Positions 21,401 through 41,283 of a DNA stretch of 64,000 nucleotides are shown piece after piece. Location of the stretch: the NCBI RefSeq assembly GCF_037176765.1, contig NC_090022.1, positions 179,730,117-179,794,116 of the forward strand, in the 5' to 3' direction. Both the position numbers and the translations under genes were made by a program. The notes beneath the pieces are model-generated. The model did no database searches. It saw only the letters and a program-made list of their open reading frames with translations, and had not been told where the DNA came from. How positions within the stretch are numbered: position 1 is the stretch's first letter; every line of letters starts with the position of its first letter. Source of the DNA: Anolis sagrei (taxonomy: Eukaryota; Chordata; Lepidosauria; Squamata; Anolidae).

Positions 21401-24400
21401 ATTCACAGACAGGATATGGGGGACCATACTCTTCCTCCCATCTCGACCCTGATGGAAAGAGATCAAATGTGCATCCAGAGACATATCACAAGCCAGGAAA
21501 ATTCAGGTTGCTTTCAACTGGAAAGAATCTGTTTACTTCCAGAACATACCAGAGAGCCATGGAAATGCAAAGGGTAACCTCAGACAAGTTACACAATATT
21601 GGCCTCAGAGGAAGTTAAAGGCAAACCACTTCTGAACAAATCTTTGCAAGAAAACCCTATGACAGGTTAATCTTAGGGTGGCCATAAGTCTGAATAACTG
21701 AATATGCTGACTCAATTTAAATTGTTCGCAGAAGATCAAATGCTTACAAGTGTTTCTAGAAAAGTTGGAGCATTCAAAACACAGAGATGGGGAAGTGAGA
21801 AGTACCCTCTCAACTGACTGCACATCAAACAAAGTAACATGAAAAGTATCCCTGGTGAATAATTCGGATATTATTTATAGCTCTTCTATTTTAGAAATGG
21901 TCTTGTTTTATTCATTTGCAAACAGGAAAGTCTCCCTCCATCTGTATGCAATGCATGGAGGTTACATTAATTTTCTGGTGTGGAAGGATGCCTGCAAGGT
22001 ACTACAATGAGGTCCCGAGCTTTGGCACTCCTGCTCACCTTCCGTTGGTAGATGGCAATCCGATCAGATGTCAGTGCCTCCATTTTTGAAGTTGCCAAAG
22101 TGTTTAATGAGGTCTACCTGGAGCAAGTTATGCAACAGATCCTTCAGGTCTGAGCTAAAGCGAGAGGGGAAGAGAACCTGGATGCAAAGCGAAATTCACT
22201 TGACTAGCACCATAATTCTCAGCATGTGTTTGATTTAGTCTGCCTTCAGATCCTAAGCAGGGCTTGGGTGGCTAGTTCTGCGGTAGGAGACCAAAATGTA
22301 TAGCTGAGATCTCCAGGTAGGCCAGGAAAGAATCCTATCTGCAAGCCTAAAAAAACCCACTGCTGTCAGACAATATCAAGACAGGATAAGGCAGATTCCG
22401 ATCTAAATTAGTTAAGTAAATTCACAAAAACTCACATGTAGTTGTGATTCTTTTCCTGGATAAATTTTCAACAACTCATTATCTCCTAGGCTCCGCAGAG
22501 TTTCTATCAGTTCCTTTCCCCATGGAAAGCTGTAATACAGATTGCTTCCTCTCCTTCCTTCTTCATCATGATGATGACTACTGCTGAAGTTGGATGGACA
22601 TATTGCAAACTAAGAAAATGACAGAAGTGATATTGAAAATACAGAACTAAACTGGCCTGATAACAAATATGCACATCAATATTTAATATCTACACCAGTG
22701 ATTCCTAAACTCTAGTTCTTCATCCCCAAGAAAGCTTAGCTGGCTTGGCCAACAATTAGGGACTCTGGGAGCTGAAGTCCCAAATACCTGGAAGACTAGA
22801 GTTGAGGAAACACTGATCTATACAACTGATAGAAGCTTGTCTTTACACTCTGAGAGGGCAATGCATACTCATTCACCAAGAGAAGCACAACCAGAAAAAG
22901 ACATGCCTGAGTGTAGGCTACACTTCGGGGCCCAACTAGAGATAACGTTAACTCTCCTCTGTGCAGACGGGGAATTTTAGTTCCCCAAAGGGCTGTTTTG
23001 TTGCAGAACTAGAACTACTAGGTAGCATAGCACTGCTTACAACTCTGCAGGTTAGAGTATCCCATCGTTTCAGACACTGGCAATTAGAGATTTCCTTTTT
23101 TTAAAGGAAAAAAATAGCATTACATCAACGTCAACTAGATTGATTATATTACTTTTTCTGAAAAAGGAAGGCTGAGAGTTGCAGAAACATTATATTACAT
23201 GTGTCTTCTAACTTTGGATATGTGAGGAGCATGGAATATCCTTGGTTCTCTATTCGCACATTTTTGTGGGCATGGGCATGTTTATGCTCTGCAAAGCATC
23301 CAAATGCATAGTGGGGTCAAAAAATGCTTCAAGTTAAGATACTCTAAAAGTTCACTTTGCTGTAATTTCTCCCACTGTGCTCAGTGAAACGATGCCATTC
23401 TGTGCCATAAGATCTAATGACTGGGAAGCTTTATAAAATTAAAAAGAAATAATAGCAAATTAGGCTTTTCATGTCTATTAGATTGTCTCTGAATACCAAG
23501 TGCTAGGGAAGGCAAATGGGAGGACGCTATTGCATTTATGTCAAGATTTTGCAAATTGTCACATGACTATTCCAAGGATATTTACTAAATTGTGGGTGCA
23601 TCGTCTGTACTGCTTTGAAATAACAACCTTCCTTTGACCAACTCTGCTCATGGAAATGCAGTTACCTGAAACGCATTTTTACTTGCTAATGAGTGATAAT
23701 TCATTTGCAATCCTAGATTAAAGATGTTGTTGGCTATATTTCTCTTCTGTTAACCAAATGGCTGCTAATCAAAGTACCGTTGCATTTCCAAAAACAGAAT
23801 TCTTCACTCTTAAGTGAAAATTCTAGCTTATTTGTAACTTGAGAACATTTTATGTTTGTAAAGTGTTTCCACATTGCCATCCAGCCTTCCTAAAGCAAAA
23901 CATAACTTGAAATGAAGGTAAATAACCAAAGTCAATACTTTTCTCCACCACTGAAGGCGCTGACGTAACCAGTAGTCAAGCCACTGTCCAGCAGTTCTGC
24001 CAGAGCTGTACCACACCAGGGTGGACATCGTCCTTTCACCTGTTCTTTAAAAAACAAAAGAAGTAAATGACTAGCAAACTAATACTTAAAATACAAGCTC
24101 AAAGTATTATTTTTCTACCAAATTCATTTTATTTTGTTATTTTTTTCAGCTATTTAATACTTTATAAAAAAAGATGTAGGAATGTATAACATTGTACCTC
24201 ACATGATTCTCTTTTTCATTTGTGGTGACTGCATGGAAACACGTTCCTATTTGCGCAGCCCCAAAAGGCAGCCTCTTGTTTACCAATTCCAGGCATTCGA
24301 CATAATGTTCCAGGACTCCTAGAAAGTATTAAATAGAAAGTATTAAACACAGACTGAAAAAACAACCCAGGACACAGGCAGTTTTAAGTGGAAAGCTTAG

Positions 24401-26791
24401 CAGCTACACTGGGGACTGAGATAACTACATACTTGGCATTTCCCATATAACGATGTGTTTGTACAGAGTTTAAAGTTACAAGTACCATTACAGGCAGTCC
24501 CCAAGTTACAGACAAGATTGGTTCTGTGAGTTTATTTTTTACATGAAATTGCTTGTAAGCTGGAACAGGTACATTTTTGAAGTGTAACTCCAGCCAAATA
24601 TATATGTGTGTGTGTGTGCAAGCTTTGGATAGCATTGGATAGCACCCCTGTGGTGTTTGTTTTGCTGTCTATTCCTCTTTTCAGAAGATTACACCTCTCG
24701 TTCTGTCCCTGTGAGAATTAGATTTTGAAAAAATTGGCTTGTTGTGGAAACAAGGACTGGTGAGAAAGCTTTATTGGAGCCACCTTTTCCCCATGAAAGT
24801 CATTCTTCCAGGAGTGACTTTTCCTTCAGAGAGATAGGTTTCTCTCACTTCCTGTTGTCTCACCCCCATTCTTAACTATTGAGCTATTTGTAAGTCAGAT
24901 GTTTGTAATTTGGGAACTGCCCGTATAGGTTACTTCTAGAATTTTAAAAAAATCTGATGTATTTCCATTTTTCAAAGAAAAATTAATTGCACATCAAAGA
25001 AAAATAATATTCATGTTGTTTGGTCCCACACATTTTGCATAAGGGCTACTCAACCTGTATCAATTTATGATGCAAGGCATTCAGTATGTAATCCAACGGT
25101 GCATCGAACACTAGAGACTGAATACAGTTTGGCACTGCTTTAAATGCCATGTATTTATTTATTATTTATTTACTATATTTGTATACTGCCCTTCTCAGCC
25201 CTTAGGCAACTCAGGGCGGCTTACAGTGGCAAGCTACACATCCCAGGACTCCACAGCATTGAGCCATAGCGGTTACAGTGAGGTCAAAGATGTGTTCATT
25301 CTCGATGCAATATATAACAAAATTTGTAATTTGTTTGTTTCTGGCTTGAAAGTGTTTCTGGCTTGAAACCAGTGGTGAGCAATGCTGCCCACTAATGACA
25401 TCTTACATGGGCAATATTTGCTTCACATCTTTAGTGCTACAAAACTGTATGGATTTATTACTATCTGGAGAACAAGCCCTATGAGGAGTGGCTTAAAGAG
25501 CTGGGCATGATTAGCCTGAAGAAGAGAAGGCTGAGAGGAGACATGATAACCATGTATAAATACGTGAGTGGAAGTCATAGGGAGGAGAGAGCAAGCTTTT
25601 ATTCTGCTGCCCTGGAGACTAGGACGCAATGGAACAATGGCTTCAAACTACAAGAGAGGAGATTCCATCTGAACATTAGGAAGACCTTTCTGACTGTGAG
25701 GGCTGTTCAGCAGTGGAACTCTCTGCCCCGGAGTGTGGTGGAGGCTCCTTCTTTGGAAGCTTTTAAACAGAGGCTAGATGGCCATCTGTCGGGGGTGCTT
25801 TGAATGCAATATTCCTACTTCTTGGCAGAATGGGGTTGGATTGGATAATATAATATATAATATCATTTGAGAAATGTGAACTATATTCTGTTCCTGGTTT
25901 GAAAGTGTTATTTACTGTTTAATTGTGTGGCACTTAACTTGAAAAGACTCATTCTACTCTAGAAACTTCGTTTTTGTGGCTGCCACAAACTATGTGGAAT
26001 TGGTTGAGACTCATTTGAGAAAGTAGGGCCAAATGTGCTGGAGGATATCCCACAAAAACAAAGTTTAATCAACTTTTCCCATGTTAGAAAATTAGAAAAT
26101 GATATTTATAACCCAGGCGCACAAAGTGTGTTACTAAGGAGTTTCAAACTGGGCCCTCGGGTGTTTTGGACTTCATTTCCCAGAAGCCTCTGCTGTCTTC
26201 TGGGAAATGAAGTCCAAAACACCCGAGGAAAGGAAAGTGTCTTTGTTCCTGAGGGAAATGAGCCCCACCATCCAGGAGGTCCTCACGCAGCGTGTCTGAG
26301 GCGGCCAGCATCTTCTGGAGGGCTTCCTCTCCCTCTGCTGTGGCTTGGCGAAGGGCTGCGGGGGCCACTGCTCGGAGGGCCCCTTCTGGCGAGGCGGCAC
26401 TGGGAGGTCGCGAGGCCCTGGCGCCCAGGCCCAGCACGCGCTCCCTCGAGGCGGCCTCCGACCCCCACCACTGCGCCGCCATGTTCTGCCTCAGCGCCAC
26501 CCCGAGGGGTCCGAAGCCGCGGTGGTTCCCCCTCAGGTAAGAGCCCCAGGTGGCGGAAACCTGGTCCTGGAGGAAGTGCCTCCTCCGACACAGGGACAGG
26601 AGGGCTTCGGACACCTCCTCGGACCTGCTGCTGCTGCCGTCCTCATTCTCCAGGGAAATGGCTCGCTTTGGGACCCCGCGGAATCCTCCTATTCCTCCTC
26701 GGAGCAGCAACAAGAATCCCGAGAGCCGGGAGCCTGCGAGCCTCATGGCTCCGAGGCGCGTGGCCCCGCCCCCGCTGAGCGAAGTGCGCAT
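18451..26791 (-). CDS. POLG2: DNA polymerase gamma accessory subunit, mitochondrial, 8 exons, 470 aa
   Basis: Exons in transcript order: 26,791-26,269; 24,318-24,198; 24,044-23,939; 22,609-22,436; 21,448-21,308; 21,019-20,939; 19,392-19,292; 18,616-18,451 (TGA). They sum to 1,413 nt in frame. Diagnostic stretches: [117 protein letters not shown] and [16 protein letters not shown]. Family knowledge: POLG2 is a class II aminoacyl-tRNA-synthetase-like protein; its dimer binds POLG, raising processivity of mtDNA replication in the matrix. The Arg- and Leu-rich, acid-free N-terminus fits a mitochondrial presequence. Two in-frame ATGs (26,791 and 26,746) are possible starts. The upstream one lies inside an NRF-1-like promoter motif, so the second (455 aa) may be the real start. 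The exon 2/3 junction is the only inferred one: AG|GTACAA joined to AAAG|AACAG keeps frame. Human length is 485 aa as I recall. Confidence 0.93.
19393..20938 (-). other. POLG2 intron 6
   Basis: AT-rich and largely unassigned. A short L2-like tail ('tttatctcacctttctccca', 'caaggtggctcat') lies near 19,495-19,560. Nothing else recognised. Confidence 0.4.
22690..22816. repeat. Diverged palindromic MITE
   Basis: 'ccagtgattcctaaactcta' at the left pairs with 'tagagttgaggaaacactga' at the right, around a 'ctctgggagctgaagtccc' interior. An old relative of the 11,629 and 62,426 family. POLG2 intron 3. Confidence 0.5.
24489..24928. repeat. Interspersed DNA element with complementary ends
   Basis: Starts TACAGGCAGTCCCCAAGTTA and ends 'gtttgtaatttgggaactgcccgta', which is nearly its reverse complement. 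Contains a TG run (24,603-24,619). A sister copy in the same orientation is at 44,391-44,806. POLG2 intron 1. Confidence 0.65.
25099..25272. repeat. Foldback MITE, family A (copy 5), interrupted
   Basis: Family A arms ('gaatacagtttggcactgct', 'cattgagccatagcggttac') flank a short insert, 'tatttattatttatttacta...ctcagcccttaggcaactca', the tail of an L2-like LINE or matching SINE. POLG2 intron 1. Confidence 0.55.
25465..25855 (+). mobile_element. CR1-type LINE, 3' end with polymerase remnant
   Basis: The + strand frame gives [20 protein letters not shown], then [20 protein letters not shown] and [20 protein letters not shown], the C-terminal tail common to CR1-clade polymerases. The 3' UTR ('gatggccatctgtcgggggt', 'tggggttggattgga') follows. 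5' truncated. POLG2 intron 1. Confidence 0.8.
26155..26228. repeat. Perfect 32-bp-arm palindrome beside the POLG2 exon 1 donor
   Basis: Left arm 26,155-26,186 (CCTCGGGTGTTTTGGACTTC...) and right arm 26,197-26,228 are exact reverse complements around a 10-base loop. In the POLG2 transcript the hairpin begins about 40 nt into intron 1. The 'ggacttcatttcccagaag' core resembles the family of palindromic MITEs, so it is probably a short MITE derivative. Confidence 0.9.
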
Positions 26792-26845
26792 GCGTCGAAA
26801 GGCACGCTTTTTCTGTCTGACTCTTACTGCTGCGGCGCATGCGCC
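26785..26845 (-). promoter_or_regulatory. POLG2: POLG2 promoter, NRF-1-type sites
   Basis: Two motifs with the NRF-1 core GCGCATGCG: GGCGCATGCGCC at 26,834-26,845, and TGCGCATGCGTC at 26,785-26,796. The second overlaps the upstream in-frame ATG of POLG2. The surroundings are CpG-rich. NRF-1 is known to drive nuclear genes for mitochondrial replication, which fits POLG2. No TATA box is visible. Confidence 0.65.
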
Positions 26846-26920
26846 AAACAGCGGAAGGATGTAATTAGGCGGGGGAAACCGCCCCTGCTCCAGAAGTGAG
26901 GTGTTATTTGTTCCTTTAGG

Positions 26921-27215
26921 CCTCTTCCACACAGCTGAATACAATCCCACATTATCTGCTTTGAACTGGGATGTAGGCCAGTGTGGATTCAGTGTCCTGC
27001 CACACAGCCCTATAACCCAGAATGTCAAGGCAGAAAATCCCACAATGTCTGCTCAGAACTGGGTTATCTGAGGGCCCTTCCACACAGCCTTATAACCCAG
27101 AATATCTGCTTTGAACTGGGTTATCTGAGGGCCCTTCCACACAGCCTTATAACCCAGAATATCAAGGCAGAAAATCTCACAATGTCTGCTTTGAAATGGG
27201 TTATCTGAGCCCGCA
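26921..27215. repeat. Foldback MITE family B, small cluster
   Basis: Three related segments ('gggcccttccacacagcctt', 'ataacccagaatatc', 'ctgctttgaactgggttatc') directly repeated in about 300 bp, 80 bp upstream of the POLG2 promoter. A miniature version of the array at 46,670. Confidence 0.7.
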
Positions 27216-27219
27216 CTGC

Positions 27220-27365
27220 CAAAGGTAAAGGTTTCCCCTGACATTAAGTTTAGTCGTGTCCTACTCAGGGGGTTGGTACTCATCTTCATTTTGCAGCCCA
27301 AGAGGTGGCCTTGTCCATAGACACCTCCAAGACCGTGTGGTCAGCATGCCTATACATAATAATCA
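27220..27365 (+). mobile_element. SINE fragment ('aggtttcccctgacattaag' family)
   Basis: Shares 'tttcccctgacattaagt', 'gggggttggtactcatct' and 'catagacacctccaagac' with the copies at 38,240, 51,468 and 56,163/61,169. The right half is absent. Confidence 0.6.
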
Positions 27366-27929
27366 GCTGGTTTCATTTCGGAGTTGGACGTGTTGTGGGG
27401 CTTTCTAAAAATTTACCTGCACAATCGCAAAGACTTCACATAGAATGAAGAGATGGAAAAGATAACCATCTCCTCTCAATTTCAACATTTTTTTAATATT
27501 ATAGCAAAAAGAACAGTGTCTGCATTACCTCAATTTTCTAAGTTACATCACAGATGCACATGTCATCACCATCTTGAAGTTTTTGAGCTGCAGCTCCCAT
27601 TATCCAGTCTGTGGCTGTGCCAGGCAGAGCTGATGGAAGATGTAGTCCAACACATCACCAGGAGGGCTACATGTTACCCAAACAGGAATTATGGGCTAAA
27701 ATTCAGCTGACGTGTCTTTAAGTATATAGATGACACACAATGCTGAGTAAATCACACCAAACTCAAAAGAATGTATAATCTGGATAAATTTCCATTGTTG
27801 GATATGGTTTTTTTTCTATTGGCAGGAATGCCTTATATAGCTCTCTCTAATAAAGGCATATAGTTAACTCCCCACTCAAGATGGAGATACTAAGTGATCA
27901 TTTCTGCCGCAGTATTAATGGACAGGATT
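27366..27929. other. Intergenic sequence between POLG2 and DDX5
   Basis: Mostly unassigned. A diverged palindromic MITE ('gagctgcagctcccattatc' ... 'gatggaagatgtagtcc') lies at about 27,577-27,680. Confidence 0.35.
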
Positions 27930-28782
27930 GTTGTTGTTTGTTGTTCATTCGTAATCCGATTCTTCGTGACCTCATGGACCAGCCCACGCCAGAGCTCCGT
28001 CAGTCGTCACCATCTCCAGCTCCTTCAAGGTCAATCCAGTCACTTCAAGGATACCATCCATCCATCTTGCCCTTGGTCGGCCCCTCTTCTTTTTATTTAT
28101 TTATTTATTTATTTACCTTACCTATATACCGCTGTTCTCAGCCCGAAGGCGACTCACAGCGGTTCACAACAAATACGAACAGCAAAAATTCAGTGCTACA
28201 GTGTAGAAACAGTTAACAACCTAACACATTACACAATTAATAAAGTTACTACAATACCCATTCACTGTCGTCTCGTCATCAAAAACATGTTCCAGATTCG
28301 TCATCCATTGTTCCATTCCAGTGTTCATTAACCAATCATTTCACTAATTATTCGAACGCCTGCTCAAACAGCCAGGTCTTCACCTTTTTGCGGAATACCA
28401 TTAGAGATGGTGCTAGTCTAATGTCCATAGGAAGGGCGTTCCACAGCCGAGGAGCCACCACCGAGAAGGCCCTATCTCTCGTCCCCGCCAGCCGAGCTTG
28501 AGAAGCAGGCGGGATCTAGAGCAGGGTCTCCCTGGAAGATCTCAAAGTCCTGGTGGGCTCATAGGCAGAGATGCCTTTTTTTTCCCTTCCATTTTCCCCA
28601 GCATCATTGTCTTCTCTAAGCTTTCCTTTCTTCTCATGATGTGGCCAAAGTACTTCATCTTGGCCTCTAGTCTTCTTCCCTCCAATGAGCATTCGGGCTT
28701 TATTTCTTGAAGTATGGACTGGTTGGATCTTCTCGCTGTTCAAGGCACTCTCAGCACTTTCCTCCAACACCACAGCTCAAAA
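27930..28782 (-). mobile_element. BovB (RTE) LINE fragment, split by an L2-like LINE
   Basis: 27,930-28,094 matches 18,065-18,230 ('cttcgtgacctcatgga', 'cttggtcggcccctctt'). The BovB sequence resumes at about 28,570 ('cattttccccagcatcattg', 'gatgtggccaaagtact') after a 475-bp L2-like insertion. The - strand of the right part encodes ESALNSEKIQPVHTSRNKAR-like residues of the BovB polymerase. The L2 copy is therefore younger than the BovB copy. Confidence 0.75.
28095..28569 (-). mobile_element. L2-like LINE, 3' end, nested in BovB
   Basis: Tail 'tttatttatttatttacctt' then 'cagcccgaaggcgactcaca'. The - strand then encodes RDRAFSVVAPRLWNALPMDI and LAPSLMVFRKKVKTWLFEQA, the typical C-terminus of L2/CR1-group polymerases. 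5' truncated. Confidence 0.75.
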
Positions 28783-28837
28783 GGATTGTTGTAACTGTAT
28801 CTAAATCTAACTGCTACATATCCCGTAATCCAAGCAT

Positions 28838-28963
28838 AAGCAAACTTCAGCCCTCCGGGTGTTTGGACTACAACTCCCAGAAATCCCAGTTAGTTTACCA
28901 GCTGTTAGGAACTGGGAGTTGAAGTCCAAAACACCTGAAGGGCCGGCCAGTTTGCACATGCCT
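28838..28963. repeat. Palindromic MITE
   Basis: 'gcaaacttcagccctccggg' at the left is complementary to 'agggccggccagtttgc' at the right, around 'ctacaactcccagaaatccc' and 'gggagttgaagtcc'. Confidence 0.65.
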
Positions 28964-29394
28964 GCCATAATCTGAAGATGTTTCATAGTAGATTATGTTG
29001 CCAGGACTCACAGTAGTGTTGGCTGTTGTGAAAGGGCAGCAAATTACGAAATTGTTAACATGCAGATGGGGAAGAGGAAGTACATTTAGGGTTATTGCCT
29101 TGAGTACTGGGCTTCCTGGAGGAGAGAAGAGGCCACACTTCTGCTAGCAAAGTATCATGTGCTGGCTCTAGCTGTACCTTTTAATAAGGATGTAGATTTT
29201 AACTTTTGACACCTCCTTTTCCATATTTAAACAATAATGGCCATTGTTGGGCAAGTAGGAAACAAACACTTAAATTGTGAAAACAGGTTTGTATTGTCAA
29301 AGGTTTGGTTTTGGTCATACTTGGCCAGAGGGAAGAGATGCTGTCAAGTGAGCATTGTAATCATTGTCTTGCATTTGAGTAACAGGAGCATTGG
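28964..29394. other. Unassigned intergenic sequence
   Basis: No gene or named repeat recognised between a palindromic MITE and a Penelope-like fragment. Confidence 0.35.
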
Positions 29395-29566
29395 GTTGTT
29401 TTGAGTTTTCCGGGCTATATGGCCATGTTCCAGAAGCATTCTCTCTCCTGACGTGTTTATGTATCTGTGCAATATCCAGAGCGGGAAAAATAACTCTTGT
29501 CAGCTTGGGGCAAGTATGAATGTTGCCATTGGCCACCTTGATTAGCAGGAGCATTTCTCATTCTAC
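29395..29566 (-). mobile_element. Penelope-like terminal fragment
   Basis: Contains 'ttccgggctatatggccatg' and 'cattctctctcctgacgtg', then the 'ttgccattggccaccttgat' block found in the 3,957-4,535 copy. Degraded. Confidence 0.55.
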
Positions 29567-29954
29567 CAAGAGGGTAATAAAAATATCCAATAAATTCAGA
29601 TAAAATGTCTGTACTGTTCTTTTGTGTTCCAGGAATACAACTACTGACCTAGAGGGGTGTTGGAATATATAATAGCTGTTTGATAACTGAAAACTCCCCC
29701 TGACCTCCAGAACAAAGACACATCAGGACACTTCCAGTTTAGATTCTAGAAAAATATTTAAATATTCCTTCCCTGAAGTATTTGTAGGCCTCTCTAGGTC
29801 CTCCAGTTCGTATCCAGGTATAATCAAATGCTTTCAGGTATTAGGAGAATGTATCCTCACCGATAGTAGTACTATGTATTTGACACTTGTCAATTATATG
29901 TGGAAATAAAAATTAAACCAACCCTAGTGTGTGTTGTTTTGATATCAAACTGTT

Positions 29955-30128
29955 AAAAAGGGTATTGCCAAAGGCTTTCATGGCAAGAATCACTGGGTTG
30001 TTGTAGGTTTTAAGACTGTATGGTTTTCAAAACCTCACAACCTCTGTGGATGCTTGCCACAGATGCAGGCGAAACATCAAGAGGCTTCTAGAACATGGCC
30101 ATACAGCCCAAAAAACCTACAAAAAACC
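29955..30128 (+). mobile_element. Penelope-like ends in imperfect head-to-head arrangement
   Basis: 'gttgttgtaggttttaagac' at the left faces 'gatgcttgccacagatgcag', 'gcgaaacatc' and 'aaaaaacctacaaaa' at the right. A looser, older version of the palindrome at 7,935-8,137. Confidence 0.55.
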
Positions 30129-30129
30129 A

Positions 30130-32139
30130 CTGTTAAAAAGGCTAAATGGATATCACTTGATCAGGATGGCAAGAAAACATTCAGGAGATCTGAGCAGGAG
30201 AAATGCCACATTTAAGGAAAGGCTGGGCTGGTCTCAAGTGAGAGTTGCCAGGACATAGGTAGTACTAAAAGTCTGTAAACACGATGTATCTCAAGAATGT
30301 GTGTTTCTGCCATCTAATACTGGCTCCAGTACATACAAAACTGAAAAAGTGAGGTGCTTCATATTCATGTTGATCAAAACAATCATTGCTATTACTGAAT
30401 ACTGAACAGTCTTCCAAATTGGAGGGGGGGGGGGGGGATGATGCAACACACTTTTAAGTTTCTCCATCCATTCATGCACCCATTTCACCAGTAAAATTAT
30501 TTCACGAATTAATAAGTGCCAAAAATGCCCCTTAGTTACATGAGTTCTAGCCTAATTAAATTTCATATACTTTGCTATACATTTTCCAGATATTTTTGAA
30601 TTACTGTAGTTTCCAGTGCTGAAAGCACAAGAGTACACTACCATGGAACACATCTTCAAATGCTCAGTCCCATAGCTGAATACCAGATTTAAACGTCAGT
30701 GTGGTTTTAGAAGTGCACTTTGCCAACGTTGCCAATGGTATTCAGAACTGGCATAGTCATTCTGGCTCAGCAGCAGGCCAGTGGAAATTTCCATCATGCC
30801 ACATTTGTTAAATCAGTTATAACCTACTTCCATTAGGTGGAGCTTACAGAGAAGCAGCATTAAACTCACTGAGCCAGTTACCACGGAGGAGGATGGGAGT
30901 CAGCCATGTTCAAGTTCCAGTGAGTCAGAATAATCCTATTATAGGTGATTTGAAGTACTTCAGAGCCCTCAAAATAAATCTAAGAGGTAGTTGGGTTACT
31001 GGGTCAAAATTACATATTTATCTTTGCTAAGCAAATGAAATCCACTGAAATTAGGATTACCAATTCTACCTGTCCTTTAACAAAATAAAAATCAATTTAG
31101 CATCTACAAATATCTGCAAGTTGCAAAGGGAGCCATTTTTAAATGTCTTCCATTCCGATTAAAATATTTTCATGGGTGGGGTGACAACACAAAACAGATG
31201 CTAATGTCATTTTACATAACTAAATGTTGTGTATTTATTCAGACTTGCATTTAAACTGGAAATAGGTCTGTGTTTTTCTTAAAAAAGTCTTTATTTGGGT
31301 AACCGAATTCTGATTCTGCTCTAAAACAGCTACATTTATTTGCTTACCACTGTAGGTTGAAGCATGTTTGATTCCAGTGTTGAATCACCAATAAACTGAA
31401 TACTTATCTTACATATACCCCCCTCCCAAGAGTTATGGACCCCTGCAATTCACAAGAAAAATTCCAAATAAGCAGTAATTCTTAAGCTGACATCCTGGAA
31501 GCCACTTGTCCACACCAGTAAACCATTTCAAATGCATAGCTGGGTAATTTTCATATTATCCTAGGATTAAAGGAGGAACAGGTGTTTTCCGAAGCCATAG
31601 GTACGACATAATCTCCAGTAAACAAGGATCTCCGATACCTTTCCAGTTTCAACAGGAAGTCTGGCATTTAATACATAATTCTAAATGCACTATTATTTAG
31701 GATAGGAGGAAGCTACCCTAAATAGGATAATTAAAACCCTGCACTAAACTCATTAGGAAAACGTTAATCTACTGACAAGATTTTACAGAACTGTCTTTCA
31801 ATGTATTTCCCTTAATTTCCATTTTAATTCCACTAAACCGACAATAACAAGTTATTCAGCCTTTTTAGATAGCTTTTTTTTTTTTACTTTGAGACATTTA
31901 AGAATCCTCTCCTTCCATAAGTCAACTTCAAGAGATTGTGATGTCCTTTTCATACAGTGCTTGGGGGAACTTATTACTTATCCAAAAAGACTGAACCCCA
32001 GAGGTTCTGAATTCTAATAAGACTCCAGTCAGAAAAATAAGGTTCTCAGTTGATCCTAAAGGCACTTATATTACAGCCAGTCTAGTGAGAATGGAAGATA
32101 CAACTTCTGATAGAACAATAATTCAAACACGGAACAAGC
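30130..32139. other. Intergenic sequence downstream of DDX5
   Basis: AT-rich, few recognisable repeats; a G run sits at 30,423-30,437. An AATAAA on the - strand at 31,290-31,295 could be a distal DDX5 polyadenylation signal. Extended 3' UTR use is possible but not shown. Confidence 0.4.
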
Positions 32140-32429
32140 AACTTCTGTTTTCAAATATCTTTATTGGAAGGCCATGCATTGCCCCCAGTTGTATTTCAAA
32201 TCACTGTACATTTACTTTGTGAAAACACAGTCTGCATTTTCTAGTACAAAAAACTAAAAATTGTTCAGGAATGTAGAGAATATTCAACTTAAATAGCGGA
32301 AAAGTGCACCAGGTACTGTTGCACTGCAGACGTTTCTGCATGTTCCATAAGATTTTAAATAACTATGTTGTCAACACACAATATAAAGAGCAATTATGAA
32401 AAAAAAACAAGACACTTAAATAGACTAGG
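32140..32429 (-). terminator. DDX5: DDX5 3' UTR and proximal polyadenylation signal
   Basis: AATAAA on the - strand at 32,160-32,165, about 265 nt past the stop codon, within 'ccaataaagatatttgaaaa'. The stretch between stop and signal is AT-rich unique DNA with no repeat insertions, as expected for a retained 3' UTR. Confidence 0.6.
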
Positions 32430-41161
<8,732 letters not shown>

Positions 41162-41283
41162 GCTGACGACGAAGAAAGGGCCTTGAACGACGGAACGGCG
41201 AGGGACACAAGCAGGCTGGGATCAACCGCAAAGCCGATGGCGGGGGCGACTGAATGGGGAGTGTCTCGCCGGGCGGATGCCGG

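Noticed and set aside
26035-26899. Long + strand open frames (247, 184 and 104 residues) in the CpG island
   Set aside because: They are antisense to POLG2 exon 1, where high G+C suppresses stops. The products are Pro/Arg/Ala-rich without domains.
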